Shown: piece after piece, positions 52,312 to 64,000 of the stretch
How the letters are laid out: each line of letters starts with the position of its first letter
Position numbering within the stretch: the stretch's first letter is position 1
Source of the DNA: Unio delphinus
Taxonomy: Eukaryota > Mollusca > Bivalvia > Unionida > Unionidae
Direction of reading: 5' to 3'
Assembly: GCA_029339505.1 (NCBI GenBank)
Contig: JAQISU010000155.1
Span: forward strand, 17,812,001-17,876,000
Length of the DNA stretch: 64,000 nt
Notes under the pieces: generated by a model
What the model was told of the DNA's origin: nothing
Database searches by the model: none
Seen by the model: only the letters and a program-made list of their open reading frames with translations
Position numbers and translations under genes: made by a program

Positions 52312-53592
52312 CTATAATATATGTGTAATATTTACACCACTCTATCTATAATATATCTGCAATATTTACACCACTCTATCTATAATGTATGTGCAATATT
52401 TACACCACTGTATAATATATGTGCAATATTTGCACCATTCTATCTATAATATATGTGCAATATTTTCACCAATCTATAATATATGTGCAATATTTATACC
52501 ACTCTATAATATATGTGCGATATTTACACCACTCTATCTATAATATATGTGCAATATTTACACCACTCTATCTATAATATATGTGCAATATTTACACTAT
52601 TCTATCTATAATATATGTGCACTATTTTCACCACTCTATCTATAACATATGTACAATATTCACACCACTCTATCTATAATATATGTGCAATATTTACACC
52701 ACTCTATAATATATGTGCAATTCTTTGACCACTCTATGTATATGTGCAATATTTTCATCACTCCATTTATAATATATGTGCAATATTTACACCACTCTAT
52801 CTGTAATATATGTGCAATATTTACACCACTCTATAATATATGTGCAATATTTACACCACTCTATAATATATGTGCAATATTTACACCACTCTATAATATA
52901 TGTGCAATATTTACACCACTCTTTTAGATATGTGCAATATTTTCACCACTCTATGTATATGTGTAATATTTTCACCACTCCATCTATAATATATGTGCAA
53001 TATTTACACCACTCTATATATATTATACGTGCAATATTTACACCACTCTATCTATAATATATGAGCAATATTTTCACCACTCTATATATAATATATGTGC
53101 AATATTTACACCACTCTATAATATATATGCAATATTTTCACCACTCTATAATATATGTGCAAACTTTTCACCACTCTATCTATAATATATGTGCAATATG
53201 TTCACCACTCTATCTATATGTGCAATATTTACACCACTCTATCTATAATATATGTATAATATTTACACCACTCCATCTATAATATATGTGCAATGTTTAC
53301 ACCACTCTATAATATATGTGCAATATTTACACTATCTATAATATATGTGCAATATTTACACCACTCTATCTATAATATATGTGCAATATTTTCACCACTC
53401 TATCTAAAATATACGTGCAATATTTAAATCACTCTATCTATAATATATGTGCAATATTTACACCACTCTATAATATATGTGCAATATTTACACCACTCTA
53501 TTTATAATATATGTGCAATATTTACACCACTCTATCTATAATATATGTGCAATATTTTCACCACTATATCTATAATATATGTGCAATATTTT
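52312..53592. repeat. 30/34-bp satellite, block 2
   Basis: Same units as block 1. Short open frames through it are artefacts of the repeat. It decays into unique sequence after caatattttgctcattc near 53595. Confidence 0.95.
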
Positions 53593-54032
53593 GCTCATTC
53601 AAAAAAACATTTGTTAGTCTTGCAGAGTAAGTGTACTCCTATACCAAACCGCTTGCTTTAAGTCGATTAATAAGTTTTTGCCTTGAAAATATGTTTGTAC
53701 AGGACCAGGTGTTTGGATCAATATAATTGCTCTCTAGATATTTGCTTAGTTCTAAACTGTCTATAAAAACATTATTCATAAATGGACAAGATTAATACAT
53801 TATGTGAATGTTATTCACCGAAGCGTGTTTATTTTGGTCTTGATGATGTTAATGTTGTTCAGCAAGGAAAATAAATAGTAAACAAGTCGGCTTTCTGACA
53901 TGTTCTTTGTAAGCGTAGTTGACAGATAGTTGTGACTGTGCACGTTGTTTTTATTGGCTGTGGTGTTTGTGGTTGTGACCCAGGTGAACTGTATTTATTT
54001 GATGAGAGGATTAAGGTGCTTCAGATATTTAC

Positions 54033-54507
54033 CACTATTGGACAGATTCTCAATGGAGTCACTTTCAAGATCATTTGCTACAACCGCTGTGATTTCGTTT
54101 TCTGCCAACTCATTTCTGATTCGCTCTTGTCCTTCAGGCGAATGTTGATGATTTTCAGCATTCTTGCTTTCATATGGCTGTTGCCCCAGGGTGTCGATTC
54201 TTCTGGATAAGTGCTGCGCATCAGTGTTATTTGTCCCCTGCAGTTGTTCTCCTTGACGGTGAAATCTCCTTTGTGACTCATCTCTCCGACTGTCATTGTT
54301 CCATTCTGACTGAGGGAGGCTTCCTGCTAAGTGATGTTCATTTGTAATAAAAGCAATTGGATTTGGTATCATGTATGCTACTGCATCTTGCAAGCTTATA
54401 GGAGACTGTGGAAGTTCTGGGTTCCCTGTAGTAGTGGAACTTCTTGCCATGACACTGATCACAATTTCCAGCGGTACCTTTTCTCCAAAATCCACAATAA
54501 AAGTCTT
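54033..54507 (-). CDS. Probable coding exon, unknown; possible 5' exon of the IAP gene
   Basis: A 475-bp open segment on the minus strand is bounded by an acceptor (tttgttttacag) and a donor (GTAAAT). It encodes about 158 residues rich in Ser, Asn, Gln and Glu (for example RRDESQRRFHRQGEQLQG), probably disordered, with no recognised domain. It ends in phase 1, and the IAP exon at 48779-48594 begins with the complementary phase, so joining them is possible. The intron would then contain the whole satellite. An alternative frame contains a Cys-rich peptide (DFYCGFW...GNCDQCHG) but is shorter. Confidence 0.45.
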
Positions 54508-54514
54508 CTGTAAA

Positions 54515-56395
54515 ACAAACCAATGATAGGTGAAGTAAAATGACATTTATTAACTGCACAACTTTAATGTAATGCAATTTTATCTGTCATTCTAAAATAA
54601 TAGGACCATCCAAAATTTAATATTCATGACTGGAATGTTATTAACTTCAATATAAGTTTTCGAAGTTTCGGATGATATTTGCTTCGTTACTTACTTAGAA
54701 TTTTGGAATATAAAACCAAAGCATCAGAATTATTACCTAAAACAAATTCAAGCTAACAAATGATGTATGCATCGGTTTTGTTAGTTCCTATGAAAATGCT
54801 TGTTGACTGCTGCTTGTCCCCATGCACACGTGCAATTATTTACCAAGTTGCATCCATAATACATGGAAACCTTGCTCCACTCTAGCTAGAACCTCATTTC
54901 TTTGTTTCATTCATCATGAGTAAGGAAAGTATATGCGTCATTGTTATTTAGTCATATTCTGCAATAGAATCCTACTATATTGTACTTAATAAAAGCTTTC
55001 ACTGAGATTGCATTAAACATACCCCGATGTAGAAAACCAAACGATTTCTGAGTATATTCTCGAAATGAGCAGAGCACTATCACGTATTTTGTGCCAGCAA
55101 ACTGGCGTGTGTGTGTGCGTGCGCGTTTATGTGTGTATATTTCAAACATATTGCTACAATTATTCATGTAAATAAGTTATGATAGGAGTTTCCTAGGGTA
55201 CATATTGATCTGAAGATAATTCCTAATCTAGTTTGACTTCTTTTTACAACTGATTATATGTACCCACATGAGAAAAATGTAAGGTCAATGTTTGAAGTAG
55301 ATGCAAAGGATCAAAATGTATAGATTTTAATTCAGCGTAGGTACATTCACTCTCGTCAATAAAAGCTTTCAACAAACACTAACACAAGCCATTCTAATTC
55401 TGGATATGCACGAGAACTGAATATTGATAGGAAAATAAAAGAAAGAATGTTCAATTTTCCACGTAGATTAATCATAACAGACGTGTAGCTGCGCAGCCAT
55501 CTTGGTCACTTGAAACGGTTAAACATAGGGTTTTCTATCTTGTTGTGTTTAAGTGGGTTAAGATGGAAATGTTCTTGAGTTACGAGGAGTAAATGCGGGT
55601 AGATCAGCAGTAGAGCTTATTACATCTGTTTATAATAATCATTTGATAAAAAATCACATAAAATTCATTCACTATTTTCAAAGTCTGAATAACTATACTG
55701 GTTGCCACATTTGGTATTAAACTTTGTGTACCCCAATCGGAGAATAGTTTGCCGCAGATACTTTATATTATTTTGAATTTATATCAATTGTATTACCTTT
55801 TGTCGGTTACAGGTGAAAATACAGTTTACCATTCTATTTAAAATTAGTTAAAATTGAAATAATTCTCGACTTTGTTTATCTCCGTTTCAGGAAAACATTT
55901 CAAAATAGTATGATTTATTTCAATTAAACAAGAGATATGAACATTTGATGTAGTAGTAATCTAACTGCTGTTAATATTTTGTTATTATGATTGAAATTTA
56001 TTATCAAGATATCACATTTGTTAAAGGGGGGGGGAGAGAATGTCACAAATATTAATTCTAAATAAAAACAACTGCCATTGTGGTACATATTTGTATATGT
56101 ACTACTTACCATTATCAAAATGTTTAATTGTTTTGGATACATAAGGTAATTCCGTAGATGGGTCATATACACGGTTTTCTCATATTTTAACATTTGTGCA
56201 TAATACACACCTTGCATTAGTGAGTAGTATATTCCTTAAAATGTGTCCTTCTTTTATAACTAATGACCTTGTCACAGAATTAGGCGAAAATTGAATTTAT
56301 TTCTTCTTGAATACAAACTAATTTCACCATTTTTTTGTTGTTTCGTCGTACATGCGTTACCTGGGGTGAATAAGTGTTTTTCAAGGTAAGCGACG
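54515..56395. other. Non-coding; no recognised gene
   Basis: AT-rich sequence with short frames only. A TG/CG-rich run lies at 55104-55137 and a G9-like run at about 56025. Confidence 0.45.
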
Positions 56396-57751
56396 TGTAG
56401 CGATTTGCATGTGCCTGACTACAAATCACTTGAAGTCAGGAACATTATAATCACGGGGTGCACGGGAATTTTGCCGTGAATTCTGCTCACCTATTTGGGG
56501 ACATATAAGGCAGAATATTTCTAAAAAGATTACGAGTCAGAAGTATCTTGTCAAAGGAGAGATAGCTCGTCATTCTTTCTCCAGCCAAAGGGGTGAGTGT
56601 TAAATTTATATTTCGTTTTATTGTGAATTTTATTCAGTCTATCATTTCATGTAATGATGCTTTTATTACAATGCAGATTTAAACCGTTGAATATTTGGAA
56701 TTACAGTCACTATTAGACTTTAAATGCAACAGCGTAATCTAAATTTTAGATTGTTTTAGAAACAACTATTATTAGTTTGGTTTCTTTATTGTAGCTGAAT
56801 TGTAGCTGAATTGTAGCTGAATATGACTGAATTGTAGCTGAATATGACTGAAATGTAGCTGAATGTGATTGATTGCTCCAGCAAAAGGGCTGAATGTGAT
56901 TGATTGTGCCTTGATTGTGCCGTGATTACGCTGTTTAATTGTGCGATCGAATTGAGGTATCTGACTGTCTGTCTGTCGGATTGTCTGTCCGTCTACGTCT
57001 GTCGAGATGTGTAAATATCCGGAAATCTAGAAGTCTAAATGTCCGAGTGTCGGAGCTGTCTAGAGGTGTAAACGTCCGGGGTAGTATCTAAGTGTTTGGG
57101 GCCGGTGGTTCTGGTAGATGCTGTATGCTGTCTGTACGTATAACTGTAGTGGATCCGTGAAGGTCAAGCGGCCGATAAAAGTATTGGGCCAACCCTAGGT
57201 ATTCGGAGAAGCTGTGCGGCGATTCAACAGTTGGTGAATCGTACGGTTTTACAGGGTCGAGACGCATGTGTGTGTTTCAATTGTTGTTACAGTTGAATAC
57301 ATTTGTTATATTTACACGTGGTTACTTTGAATCACAGTAGTATTTCAAGGGATTACATGAATCTCAATAACAGTTAGTAACTTGATTTAATGCATGTAGA
57401 TGTTAGTACTTGTTGTCGCAATCCATACGTGCGATAATGTAATTTGATGTTTGTATTTGTTATCGCAATTTATGCGTGCGATAATATAATTTTTGTAAAG
57501 GTTCAATTGTATTTGAAACATTTGTGCAGTCCAGGAGGTTCCTTGGATCTGTGTTTATTTTGTATTAATATTTAATTTAGTTTTGAATTGTGAATGGTTG
57601 TGAAGTGTGATTGTGGGTTGAACGCATGAGTTATTGTGTTGATACATCATTATTTTTCATTAATAATTTATTTCATAAATTTACATATTTCACATATTGT
57701 GTTTGTGTTGTTCATTTAATCCACCAACCACTCGGTAACAATTCTGTTACA
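56396..57751 (+). repeat. Presumed 5' LTR of the Gmr1-type element
   Basis: The right edge is set by ttaca just before the primer-binding site. The left edge (tgtagcgattt at 56396) is a guess from the TG rule. A TATA-like acatataagg lies near 56503. Internal tandem motifs include (gaattgtagct)n at about 56794-56865 and a 53-bp direct repeat with gcaat..atgcgtgcgataat at 57413-57490. The matching 3' LTR is not present in the window. Confidence 0.4.
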
Positions 57752-57752
57752 A

Positions 57753-57770
57753 TGGTGTCAGAAGTGGGAT
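57753..57770 (+). promoter_or_regulatory. Primer-binding site of the Gmr1-type element
   Basis: tggtgtcagaagtgggat follows the LTR end with a one-base gap and starts with TGG, as expected for tRNA priming. Confidence 0.6.
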
Positions 57771-58004
57771 CGCTGGATTAAGCGAACTGTCAATCATTTT
57801 GTTTGTGAAAGTATACATTTAATGTTTATATTTGAGCGTGACCTTCTTGACAAGATAATCCTCAAGTAGGGGTTTATTTTTGTTTGGTTTATCTAGGTCC
57901 GTAGGTCCAGTATAAACATATTTAAAGCATTGGTTTTTTTTACCTTCATCAGGAAGATAAGGTCAGCCTGTTCTTTATATATTTATATTTATATTACAAT
58001 TGCC

Positions 58005-59022
58005 ATGTCATCCCTTAAGGATTTGGTTGCCTTAGGCAAAGAATTTGGGTATGAAGGAGAAAGTTTAAGGAAATTTATTCAGGAAGAACAAGCCCGGGAA
58101 AGGGAAGAAGGGGTAAGGGCAAGGGAATTAGAAAGGGAATTAGAAAGGGAAAAAGGGGAAGCCGAAGAAAGGACACGAGCATTAGAAAGGGAATTGGAAA
58201 AGAAAAAAAGGAAAGCAGAAGAAAGGAAATGGGCCTTTGAGAGGGAAAAGATAGAATTAGAGAAAGGGAAGATAGAATTAGAGAAGCAAGCCGAAGGACA
58301 GGATAGGATGGGAAATAGAAGCGGAGGAAAGGCGAATAGAATTAGAAGAAAAAGCACAGCAACGGGATCATGAGCGTAAGGTAGAATTAGCAACAGCTGG
58401 AAAAGGAGAACACGATTCTGCCTCTAGCAAGTTAAGAGGCCCCAAACTACCTCCCTTTGACGATGAAAAAGATAACATGGATAGCTATCTTCATCGGTTT
58501 GAGCGGTATGCCGAAAACCAGAAGTGGAGTCGAAATGACTGGGCACTGCATCTTAGCGCTCTATTAAAAGGTAAACCGCTGGATGTATACTCACGACTTC
58601 CTAGAGACGATGTGTTTAAGTACGACATCCTAAAGGAAGCACTTCTTAAAAGGTACGAGCTCACTGAACAGGGTTTTCGCAAAAAGTTCAGGTATAGCAA
58701 GCCCGATAAGGGAGAAACCTTTGGTCAGTTCATCGTTAGAATTGCGAACTATTTTGAGCGGTGGATTGAATGCGGCAATGCGGTGAAAACGTTTGAAGGG
58801 TTGACTGATTTCTTGCTCAGAGATCAATTATTTAACACAGTTGGGCGAGAACTAGGTCAATTTCTGAAAGAGAAAGTCTTCTCAAACGTAAAAGATATTG
58901 CTAAGCAAGCCGATTTCTTCGCCGAAGCTCATGGGGGAACCCAGAACGTGGTTTCAAAAGATTTTAAGTCTGGAAACCAGTCTACGAGACCGATGCCTAG
59001 GGAGCTTGTGAAATCAGCTTAG
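58005..59022 (+). pseudogene. gag of a Gmr1-type retrotransposon, frameshifted
   Basis: The ATG at 58005 (gccatgt) opens a long Glu/Arg/Lys coiled-coil region, about residues 25-100, with repeats such as ERELEREKGE. A frameshift near 58305 moves the frame. The next frame then carries a capsid domain (SYLHRFERYAENQKW, LKEALLKRYELTEQGFR, LRDQLF). The arrangement resembles the Gmr1 gag capsid from which vertebrate SCAN domains are thought to derive. The frame stops in a 22-bp tandem duplication (58998-59019 and 59020-59041), which shifts the frame before the zinc knuckle. Confidence 0.8.
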
Positions 59023-59666
59023 GGAGCTTGTGAAATCAGCTGAGGCAAATAGGTCAGTTAGGAATCCAGGTAGTCAGCGTGTGCAATGTTACTTGTGTAA
59101 TGTATGGGGTCATGTTCAAAAAGACTGTCCTAAAAGAAAGGGACTTGTACATAAGGTAGCAGTGGCTATACAAAGTAAAGGTATATCTGATAATATCGTA
59201 CAGGTAGAACCATGTATTCATTCGCTTGGCACGTGTCTATTTCCCGAAGCGCGAGTACCAACCGCGAGAGGGTTTGTCAACGGTCGAGAAGTCGTAGTAT
59301 TACGTGACACTGGTTGCAATGGGCGTAGTGATCAAACGTAGTCTCGTGCAGGATAACCAAATGCTCGGGTGGGAGTCCCCATGTATGCTACTTGATCAGA
59401 CGATCGATCGCATTCCCGTAGCAAGGATCACGGTAAAAACACCTTTCCTAACTGGAACTGTTGATGCCCTTTGTATGGAAAACCCTATTTACGATCTGAC
59501 GATCGGTAATGTTGAAAGTTCCCGTCTTCCAACCATGGCAGATTTTAAAATACCTTTGTCCCAGGCAATCGAAACGCGAGCGCAAATACGACGAGAGAAA
59601 ACCGCGTTTCATAAATTAATAGTCCCTGAATCGATTTCAGGAATTTCGCGTGATGAGTTCAAATGA
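59023..59666 (+). pseudogene. Zinc knuckle and aspartic protease of the Gmr1-type element
   Basis: 59030-59330 contains a CCHC knuckle (CYLCNVWGHVQKDC) and, at about 59305, the protease active-site motif LRDTGCNG. A frameshift just after the DTG moves to the frame that opens at 59304, which carries the rest of the protease-like region. That frame meets a TGA at 59664-59666 and continues in the same frame into the integrase. Confidence 0.75.
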
Positions 59667-60572
59667 GAGCAAGAACGTGATGAATCCATCAAAACAATTG
59701 TTGAGAAAATCACGCCCGGCGCGATTAAACACTGCAAGGGTGGGGGAAGCTCGAGATTCGTACGTAAGAACGAATTAATTCATGGGGAGTTTAGCGCTCC
59801 GGAGGGTAAGAGGTATTGGCAAGTGGTCGTACCCCAGAGATATAGATCTCAAGTACTTAGGGTGGCGCATGAGTCGAGCATGGCAGGACACCTAGGTAAG
59901 GCTAAGACCACCAGCAGAGTAGTCGCTGAATTCTACTGGCCCGGTGTTAATGGCGATGTCACACGGTTCTGTAGGTCGTGCGACGTATGTCAGAAAACCG
60001 TATGTAAAGGAAGGGTCACAAGGGTGCCCTTAGGACAGATGCCATTAATAGATACACCGTTTAAAAGAATGGCAGTAGATAATGTAGGACCAATACAACC
60101 AGTTACCGAAAGAAAGAATCGGTATATTCTTACTCTCGTTGATTACGCGACCAGATACCCCGAAGCCGTAGCGTTACCAACTATTGAAACGGAAAGGGTA
60201 GCTGAAGCATTAGTAGATATCTTCAGTAGGGTAGGCTGCCAGAAGAAATCCTCAGATTGTGGTGCCCAATTCACCTCTGACCTCATGGGTGAAATAAGTA
60301 GGCTGTTATCCATCAAACAGCTAAACACTACCCCATACCATCCGATGTGCAATGGACTGGTAGAGAAGTTTAATGGTACCCTGAAAAACATGCTACGAAA
60401 GATGTGCGCGGAACGTCCGCAAGACTGGGACCGTTATTTGAACGCTGTTCTGTTCGCGTACCGTGAAGTACCGCAGGAAAGTTTTGGGTTTTCACCCTTC
60501 GAACTGTTGTTCGAGGCCCGATGGGAATACTACGCGAACTATGGACGGGTGATGTCGCGAACGAGGAAATAA
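59667..60572 (+). pseudogene. Integrase of the Gmr1-type element
   Basis: In the same frame as the preceding piece it shows a zinc-binding HHCC region (HESSMAGHLG, then CRSCDVC) and a catalytic core with all three acidic residues (MAVDNVG, SDCGAQFTS, GLVEKFN). The core is followed by FAYREVPQESFGFSPFELL. A frameshift near 60520 moves the continuation to another frame. It lies upstream of the RT-side linker, not after RNase H. Confidence 0.88.
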
Positions 60573-61141
60573 AAACTACTTACCAGTACGTGTTAGATCT
60601 GCGAGATAAACTGAAGAGTACATGCCAGATGGCACGTGACGAGTTAATGAAATCTGGGCGCAGATATGCCAAATATTATAACCGCAAAGCGCGAAATAGG
60701 AAATTTCTTGTAGGAGATCAGGTTCTATTGCTTCTTCCAACTAGCTCAAATAAGTTATTAGTCCAGTGGAAAGATCCCTATGAAGTTAAAGAGGTCAAAG
60801 GTGACATGGACTATAAAATTGACATAGACGGTAATTTAAAAACATTCCATGCTAACATGCTTAAGTTGTACATCAAGATACAGAGCGACAATGTTGAAAA
60901 GGGGGTCTTAAATGTCGTTTGTACGGCAGTCGTCGACGATGATGTAGCAGATTCGGATAACGAGGTTTCCCTTGAATGTCCCTTGGGAGTTGCCGGGGAA
61001 GGGATAGATAAAGTCGATGTGAGTGCGGAGTTGACGAAAGACCAGCGTCAACAAATTAATGCGCTCTTGGCTAAACACTCTAATGTATTCACCGACAGAC
61101 CAGGTTGTACAAGGAATACGTTGCTTTGGAAAATCCTGTAA
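60521..61141 (+). pseudogene. Integrase C-terminal region and start of the RT linker
   Basis: After the frameshift, 60590-60880 encodes the integrase C-terminal module (FLVGDQVLLLLPTSSNKLL, FHANMLKLY). An acidic linker follows, then ELTKDQRQQINALLAKHSNV at about 61030. In this family that motif precedes reverse transcriptase. The sequence departs from the family at about 61130, and RT and RNase H are missing, so the element is truncated at its 3' side. Confidence 0.8.
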
Positions 61142-61223
61142 ACTATTCCACTTATTGAACGCTGTCAAGCGTTTATTGGAGGATGCTGCTAAACTCACAT
61201 AGGAGCAATAGGTTTTCTGGTAT

Positions 61224-61351
61224 GTTGTTGTTATTGTAGGGTTTAACGCCATTTTTCAGCACACGATAGGCTATACATGGCGGCCAGAGGTGAATTGGCA
61301 GTGATCCGTAACGGACAGCGCTTTAGACCACTCGACCACTCGGGGCCTCTG
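61224..61351 (-). mobile_element. Internally deleted tRNA-headed SINE (family A)
   Basis: It keeps the tRNA-like head (box A region ctcgagtggtctaaagcgct read on the minus strand) and the tail, but lacks about 100 bp of body, including box B. A 7-bp match, ctggtat, flanks it at 61217-61223 and 61352-61358. Confidence 0.8.
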
Positions 61352-61454
61352 CTGGTATCTAAGATGACGTCAAAGCCATATGACACAACAGTATGGAAAA
61401 TCACGTCAAGCCATATTGTGCATTATAGGCGACTTATAAATCAAAATAATCAGA

Positions 61455-61800
61455 GCAATATATCTCATAAAAAATGAACACCTAAAAACGATAGATAACG
61501 AGATTATTAAATACTTATGGGGCTTCAAAATACATAACATAAACAAAGAAACTCTATATAAGGACAGTAAGAGGGGAGGCCAATGCCTACCAAATACCGT
61601 CCTTATCAAAAGCAACAACATACTTAACAGATTTAAGGAAAATAAAGCAGAGCCCAAACAAACTTGGCAAGGACTCTATATATATATATATTATTTTGGA
61701 TTCTCTATGAAGCAGAGAAATGACATGTATACAAATAACAAATTAACAAAACTAATAGAGGTGCCACGAAAATTAAGATCCATAAAAAAATTATTAAATA
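61455..61800 (+). pseudogene. LINE ORF2 fragment (region after RT)
   Basis: The stretch reads IIKYLWGFKIHNINKETLYK, DSKRGGQCLPN and then NNILNRFKENKA. The order W-G, ...L, .RGG..LPN resembles the thumb/connection region of LINE-type reverse transcriptases (CR1/L1/Tx1-like). The frame reads through a short (TA) run near 61680 and ends at about 61803. No RT active site is present. Confidence 0.5.

Positions 61801-64000
<2,200 letters not shown>

Noticed and set aside
50381..53282. Several 70-93-codon frames rich in Tyr, His and Ile
   Set aside because: Translations of the 30/34-bp satellite, including stretches that change frame with unit length.
58079..58393. Minus-strand Ser/Leu-rich frame
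   Set aside because: Reverse of the charged coiled-coil region of gag.

Overview
The window looks like repeat-rich, AT-rich animal nuclear DNA, most likely a lophotrochozoan and probably a bivalve mollusc. The reasons are spliced genes with GT-AG introns, a BIR-UBA-RING inhibitor-of-apoptosis gene plus a decayed second copy (this family is expanded in bivalves), tRNA-headed SINEs, Mag-type and Gmr1-type Ty3/gypsy elements, hAT elements and very long dinucleotide microsatellites. There are no bacterial operons. The taxon is inferred, not read directly. Region by region: 1-5122 is mostly non-coding, with a degenerate ~360-bp repeat, a SINE fragment, an hAT-like MITE (3170-3851) and the 3' end of a non-LTR retrotransposon. 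5131-10493 is an hAT element with decayed transposase sequence, split by a young Mag-type LTR retrotransposon (5332-9924); both have clear target-site duplications. 14645-17831 is an eight-exon PHD-FLYWCH-MULE transposase gene cut off by a SINE-like 3' tail. 18887-19573 is a second, inverted copy of the MITE. 25952-27000 holds two exons of an IAP pseudogene. 29400-31600 is a cluster of diverged direct and inverted repeats. 31840-32290 is a gypsy integrase fossil. 32512-34536 is an exact 75-copy array of a 27-bp unit, read in frame into a decayed stretch (34537-37545) that includes a double-jelly-roll capsid-like protein, probably an old Polinton-like or other DNA-virus-like insertion. 43457-48779 (minus strand) is a well-supported BIR-UBA-RING gene, with a possible upstream exon at 54033-54507. 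50045-53592 is a 30/34-bp satellite interrupted by a 1160-bp solo LTR with a perfect 5-bp duplication. 56396-61142 is a broken Gmr1-type retrotransposon in which integrase comes before reverse transcriptase. The rest is SINEs, a LINE fragment and microsatellites. The only clearly host-type gene is the IAP gene (apoptosis or immune signalling, E3 ubiquitin ligase). The MULE-type gene may be a transposon gene or a host-captured one. Most of the remaining sequence records successive mobile-element insertions, several of which can be ordered in time from their nesting. Exon coordinates were derived by hand from splice signals and reading phase; similarity statements rest on recognition of family motifs, with no database search.
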